The notes beneath the pieces were generated by a model. That model did not search any database and was not told the DNA's origin. It saw only the letters and a list, made by a program, of their open reading frames with translations. Shown here piece after piece: positions 7,900-12,493 of a DNA stretch of 12,493 nt (position 1 is the first letter of the stretch; every line of letters starts with the position of its first letter). Position numbers and translations under genes: made by a program. Origin of the DNA: Paracoccaceae bacterium. Its GTDB lineage: Bacteria; Pseudomonadota; Alphaproteobacteria; Rhodobacterales; Rhodobacteraceae. The stretch spans positions 1 to 12,493 of the forward strand of contig JALORM010000018.1 in the NCBI GenBank assembly GCA_025458985.1, written 5' to 3'.

Positions 7900-7921
7900 C
7901 GATCCTTCGCGCGAAGGATCG
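7900..7921. repeat. Perfect 22-bp palindrome (first of a related pair)
   Basis: Each half is CGATCCTTCGC, and the two halves are exact reverse complements with no spacer. It begins 2 bp after the RND permease stop (TAG 7895-7897). It shares its core with the hairpin at 7981-8006. A transcript would fold into a strong hairpin but no T-run follows on either strand. It is a possible terminator or a REP-like extragenic palindrome. Confidence 0.7.
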
Positions 7922-7980
7922 CGGCGGTGCAGGTTGCCCCGCTCCGCACCCCGCGGGCTTCGGCCGACGGGAAAGCCGAC

Positions 7981-8006
7981 GGCGATCCTTCGCCAGAAGG
8001 ATCGCC
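7981..8006. repeat. Second palindrome of the pair, 11-bp arms with 4-nt loop
   Basis: The arms are GGCGATCCTTC and GAAGGATCGCC around loop GCCA. The core CGATCCTTC/GAAGGATCG is the same as in the palindrome at 7900-7921, with centres 83 bp apart. It lies 6 bp beyond the uvrA stop codon (8013), so each convergent gene has one copy immediately downstream. A bidirectional termination or mRNA-stabilising role fits, though T-tracts are missing. Confidence 0.7.
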
Positions 8007-8012
8007 CCCGCC

Positions 8013-10877
<2,865 letters not shown>

Positions 10878-10938
10878 CCACCCCCGGCGAAGGCCCTACA
10901 GATAGTGGGTTCGCGGCGAGTCTCCAACCGAAATGTAG

Positions 10939-10953
10939 GAACATAGGAAGAAC
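10939..10953 (-). promoter_or_regulatory. LexA/SOS box upstream of uvrA (GTTC-N7-GTTC)
   Basis: Read in the uvrA direction, the site is GTTC-TTCCTAT-GTTC, an exact match to the GTTC-N7-GTTC direct-repeat SOS box known from Rhodobacter sphaeroides and other alphaproteobacteria. It lies about 62 bp before the uvrA start. A -35-like TTGTCA (10972-10967) sits just upstream of it. uvrA is a classical SOS gene, so LexA repression here is well supported by context. Confidence 0.8.
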
Positions 10954-11057
10954 ATCTCCTGCCTGCTGACAATTCCGGCGCGCCTCCGCCGGGTGCGATC
11001 ACGCAGCTTTCAGTCGCCCGCGCCCGGCGGCGCGCTACACTTGCGCCCGAAGCTGAC

Positions 11058-11063
11058 AGGAGG
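11058..11063 (+). promoter_or_regulatory. Strong ribosome binding site of the DUF6152-type gene
   Basis: A consensus AGGAGG lies 6 bp before the ATG at 11070 and fixes that start. It is the clearest Shine-Dalgarno in the window. Confidence 0.75.
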
Positions 11064-11069
11064 ACCGCC

Positions 11070-11438
11070 ATGCCTGCCCTGACCCGCCGCCTGACGCTGG
11101 GCTGTCTTGCCGCCGCGCTTGCGCTGCCCGCCGCCGCCCATCATGGCTGGCGATGGACCGCGGATGGCAACTTCGAGCTGACAGGCACCATCACCGCCGC
11201 CGAACTCGGCAACCCGCACGGGGTGCTCACGGTCGAGGCGAACGACGAGATCTGGACGGTCGAAATCGGCCAGCCCTGGCGCAACGAGCGGGCGGGCCTG
11301 ACCGACGCGATGCTGGCGCCGGGGGCCGAGATCACCGCCCAGGGCCACCGCCATGCCGACCCGGAGGCGCTGGTGCTGAAGGCCGAGCGCATCGTGATCG
11401 GCGGGCAGACCTACGACCTTTACCCCGACCGGTCGTGA
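11070..11438 (+). CDS. Small secreted DUF6152-family protein
   Basis: The 122-residue protein starts with a clear signal peptide: MPALTRR, a Leu/Ala core, and cleavage predicted after AAA at residue 23. The mature protein would begin HHGWRW. The body is a small beta-rich domain with the segments FELTGTITAAELGNPHG, WTVEIGQPWRNERAGL, MLAPGAEITAQGHRHAD and a closing YDLYPDRS. This pattern, an AHHGW start plus GNPHG and GQPWRNERAGL, is what I recognise as DUF6152, whose function is not established. The N-terminal His pair and other His residues (also GHRH) make periplasmic metal binding conceivable, but that is inference. It is divergent from uvrA and overlaps the next gene by GTGA, so the two are probably cotranscribed and coupled. 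Confidence 0.85.
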   Translation: MPALTRRLTLGCLAAALALPAAAHHGWRWTADGNFELTGTITAAELGNPHGVLTVEANDEIWTVEIGQPWRNERAGLTDAMLAPGAEITAQGHRHADPEALVLKAERIVIGGQTYDLYPDRS

Positions 11439-11869
11439 CCGAGGCCTTCGCCGCGCTGGAGGCAACGGCCCTGGCGCAGCACCTGAAGGCGGCGCGCTGG
11501 ACCTATCCGCTGGTGAATGCGGGCCATGTGGCAGGGCTCGCGCTGCTGGTGGGCGCCATCGTACCGATGAACCTGCGGCGCCTGGGATGGGTGCCCGGCC
11601 CCGACCCGGCGGCGGTCGTGGGCTTCCTCAGGCCCTTCGCCGTGGCGGGTCTGGTCCTGGCGGCGGGATGCGGGGCGCTTCTCTTCGCCACACAGGCCTC
11701 GGACTACGCCGCAAACGGCTGGTTTCGCCTGAAGATCGCCCTGCTGGCGGTAGCTCTCGTCAACGCCGCGCGGCACCTCGGCGGGATGCCCTCGCGCCGC
11801 GGGGCGGCGCTGTCGCTGGCGCTCTGGCCGCTGGTGCTGCTGAGCGGCCGGATGATCGGCTATTCCTGA
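11435..11869 (+). CDS. Four-helix integral membrane protein (DUF6644/DUF2214-like)
   Basis: The protein has 144 residues with GTG start at 11435, overlapping the upstream stop as GTGA. The frame is open further left to 11153, but that part is a shadow of the DUF6152 gene. Four hydrophobic helices are visible at about 25-45, 64-85, 97-114 and 123-142. The N-terminal segment FAALEATALAQHLKAARW before helix 1, then YPLVNAGHVAGLALLVGAIV, resembles small membrane proteins named DUF6644 or DUF2214. H31 in helix 1 and H114 at the end of helix 3 could be haem or metal ligands, but nothing proves it. The coupling suggests it works with the secreted DUF6152 protein. Confidence 0.75.
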   Translation: MTEAFAALEATALAQHLKAARWTYPLVNAGHVAGLALLVGAIVPMNLRRLGWVPGPDPAAVVGFLRPFAVAGLVLAAGCGALLFATQASDYAANGWFRLKIALLAVALVNAARHLGGMPSRRGAALSLALWPLVLLSGRMIGYS

Positions 11870-11882
11870 CCCCGCCGCCTCA

Positions 11883-11907
11883 TTCTGGCCATATCGGCAC
11901 GCCAGAA
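11883..11907. repeat. Inverted repeat upstream of the sterol desaturase gene
   Basis: TTCTGGC and GCCAGAA are perfect 7-bp arms around an 11-bp spacer. CCCCG at 11870-11874 and CGGGG at 11908-11912 could extend the stem across an 8-nt bulge. It sits 14 bp after the membrane-protein stop and 58 bp before the next start. It may be a terminator-like hairpin (no T-run) or an operator; I cannot decide. Confidence 0.4.
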
Positions 11908-11965
11908 CGGGGCAGCAGGCCACCGCGGCCGGCGGGCAAAGGCCAGGAAGGACGGGATCGGCACG

Positions 11966-12493
11966 ATGGAGGCACTGGGGGCATTCGGCGCGGCGATGGC
12001 GTGGTTCGACGCGCAGCGCATGTTCCTGCTTGCCGTGCCGATCACCCTGATCCTGTACCTCTGCGGCCGGCGCGACGAGCTGAGCCTTCACGCGATCCAG
12101 AACACCGCAGCGACCATTGTCGTCATGGCGTTGAACATTGTCGCGCTGGCGCTGTGCCACCAGGACATCAACGCGGGCGCCCAGGCCATCTACGACGCCC
12201 TGGGCGTGCCGAAGCTGCCTCCCGGCACCTTTGACGCGACGCCGCTCTGGCTGGTGACGCTGATCGCGCTGGTCGCACGCGACTTCTGCGACTACACGAT
12301 CCACCGGCTGATGCATCAGGTCGGCTGGCTTTGGCCCGCCCATGCCGCGCATCATTCCGACACGCACGTGAACGTCTTCACCACCTTCCGCGTGCACGCG
12401 GCCGAAATGATCCTCATGTCGCTGACCTACATCGTGCTGCTGACCTGGCTGCAGATGCCGCAGGCGCTGCCCTTCGCCTTCGCGCTGGCGATG
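11966..12493 (+). CDS. Sterol desaturase / fatty acid hydroxylase family protein (5' part, runs off window)
   Basis: The visible part has 176 residues and the frame is open to the window end. It is a membrane di-iron oxygenase family: hydrophobic helices are at about 18-33, 46-64 and 94-107, then the diagnostic histidine clusters. The first box is H113-RLM-H117 (DYTIHRLMHQ) and the second is H126-AA-H129-H130 followed by SDTHVN, with H144 nearby. The third His box expected in the C-terminal part lies beyond the window. The family hydroxylates or desaturates lipid substrates at the cytoplasmic membrane; the substrate here cannot be read. The ATG at 11966 has only a distant GGAAGGA (about 14 bp), so the start is less certain; the ATG at 11996 is another option. 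It lies 96 bp downstream of the membrane-protein gene on the same strand, so cotranscription is possible but not shown. Confidence 0.9.
   Translation, partial: MEALGAFGAAMAWFDAQRMFLLAVPITLILYLCGRRDELSLHAIQNTAATIVVMALNIVALALCHQDINAGAQAIYDALGVPKLPPGTFDATPLWLVTLIALVARDFCDYTIHRLMHQVGWLWPAHAAHHSDTHVNVFTTFRVHAAEMILMSLTYIVLLTWLQMPQALPFAFALAM

Noticed and set aside
3185..7900. A 1571-codon open frame on the minus strand across the whole efflux operon
   Set aside because: It is antisense to two clear RND-system genes and rich in Arg, His, Asp and Gly with low-complexity composition. In very GC-rich coding DNA the antisense frame often lacks stops.
11153..11434. N-terminal extension of the four-helix membrane protein
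   Set aside because: This stretch is the DUF6152 gene read in another frame. The GTG at 11435 overlapping the stop is the sensible start.
11420..12397. Minus-strand open frame (325 codons) opposite the right-end genes
   Set aside because: It is antisense to three plus-strand genes with signal peptide, membrane helices or His boxes, and its product is Arg/His/Gln-rich without motifs.

Overview
The window is very GC-rich and gene-dense. It looks like a chromosomal segment of an alphaproteobacterium, probably Rhodobacterales. The evidence is the extreme GC bias, a GTTC-N7-GTTC (Rhodobacter-type) SOS box in front of uvrA, a UvrA with the CPVS variant of the first zinc finger that I associate with alphaproteobacteria, and the yfgM-like/bamB/der order. 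It is mostly housekeeping and transport DNA. I see no prophage, IS element, CRISPR array, tRNA or rRNA, and no convincing undescribed multi-gene system.

Left part (1-2877, all minus strand). A cluster reads leftward: a membrane-anchored TPR/YfgM-like protein, a BamB-like outer-membrane-assembly beta-propeller lipoprotein, then the ribosome-biogenesis GTPase Der. E. coli has the same order (yfgM-bamB-der). The der copy is cut by the window edge and is frameshifted near 376-378, where about nine codons expected from the family appear to be missing. Der is normally essential, so this is either an assembly or sequencing error or a real and surprising lesion.

Middle (2878-7897). A 260-bp divergent intergenic region carries a candidate promoter overlapped by an inverted repeat that resembles a TetR-type operator. 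It precedes a two-gene efflux operon on the plus strand: a membrane-fusion adaptor and a 1204-residue RND permease, overlapping by ATGA. The permease is longer than the usual 1020-1050 residues. It has two extra hydrophobic segments between the two halves and lacks two of the classical proton-relay residues (TM4 has a single Asp; TM10 has Asn in place of Lys). No outer-membrane factor and no regulator gene lie in the window.

The 115 bp between the pump and uvrA (convergent) contains two related near-perfect palindromes sharing the half-site CGATCCTTCGC. They may be a bidirectional terminator or a REP-like element.

Right part (8013-12493). uvrA is on the minus strand with an SOS box about 62 bp upstream of its start. 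On the plus strand follow a small secreted DUF6152-type protein whose predicted mature N-terminus is His-His, a four-helix membrane protein overlapping it by GTGA, and the 5' part of a sterol desaturase/fatty acid hydroxylase family gene that runs off the window. These three may be one functional group, but nothing in the window proves it.
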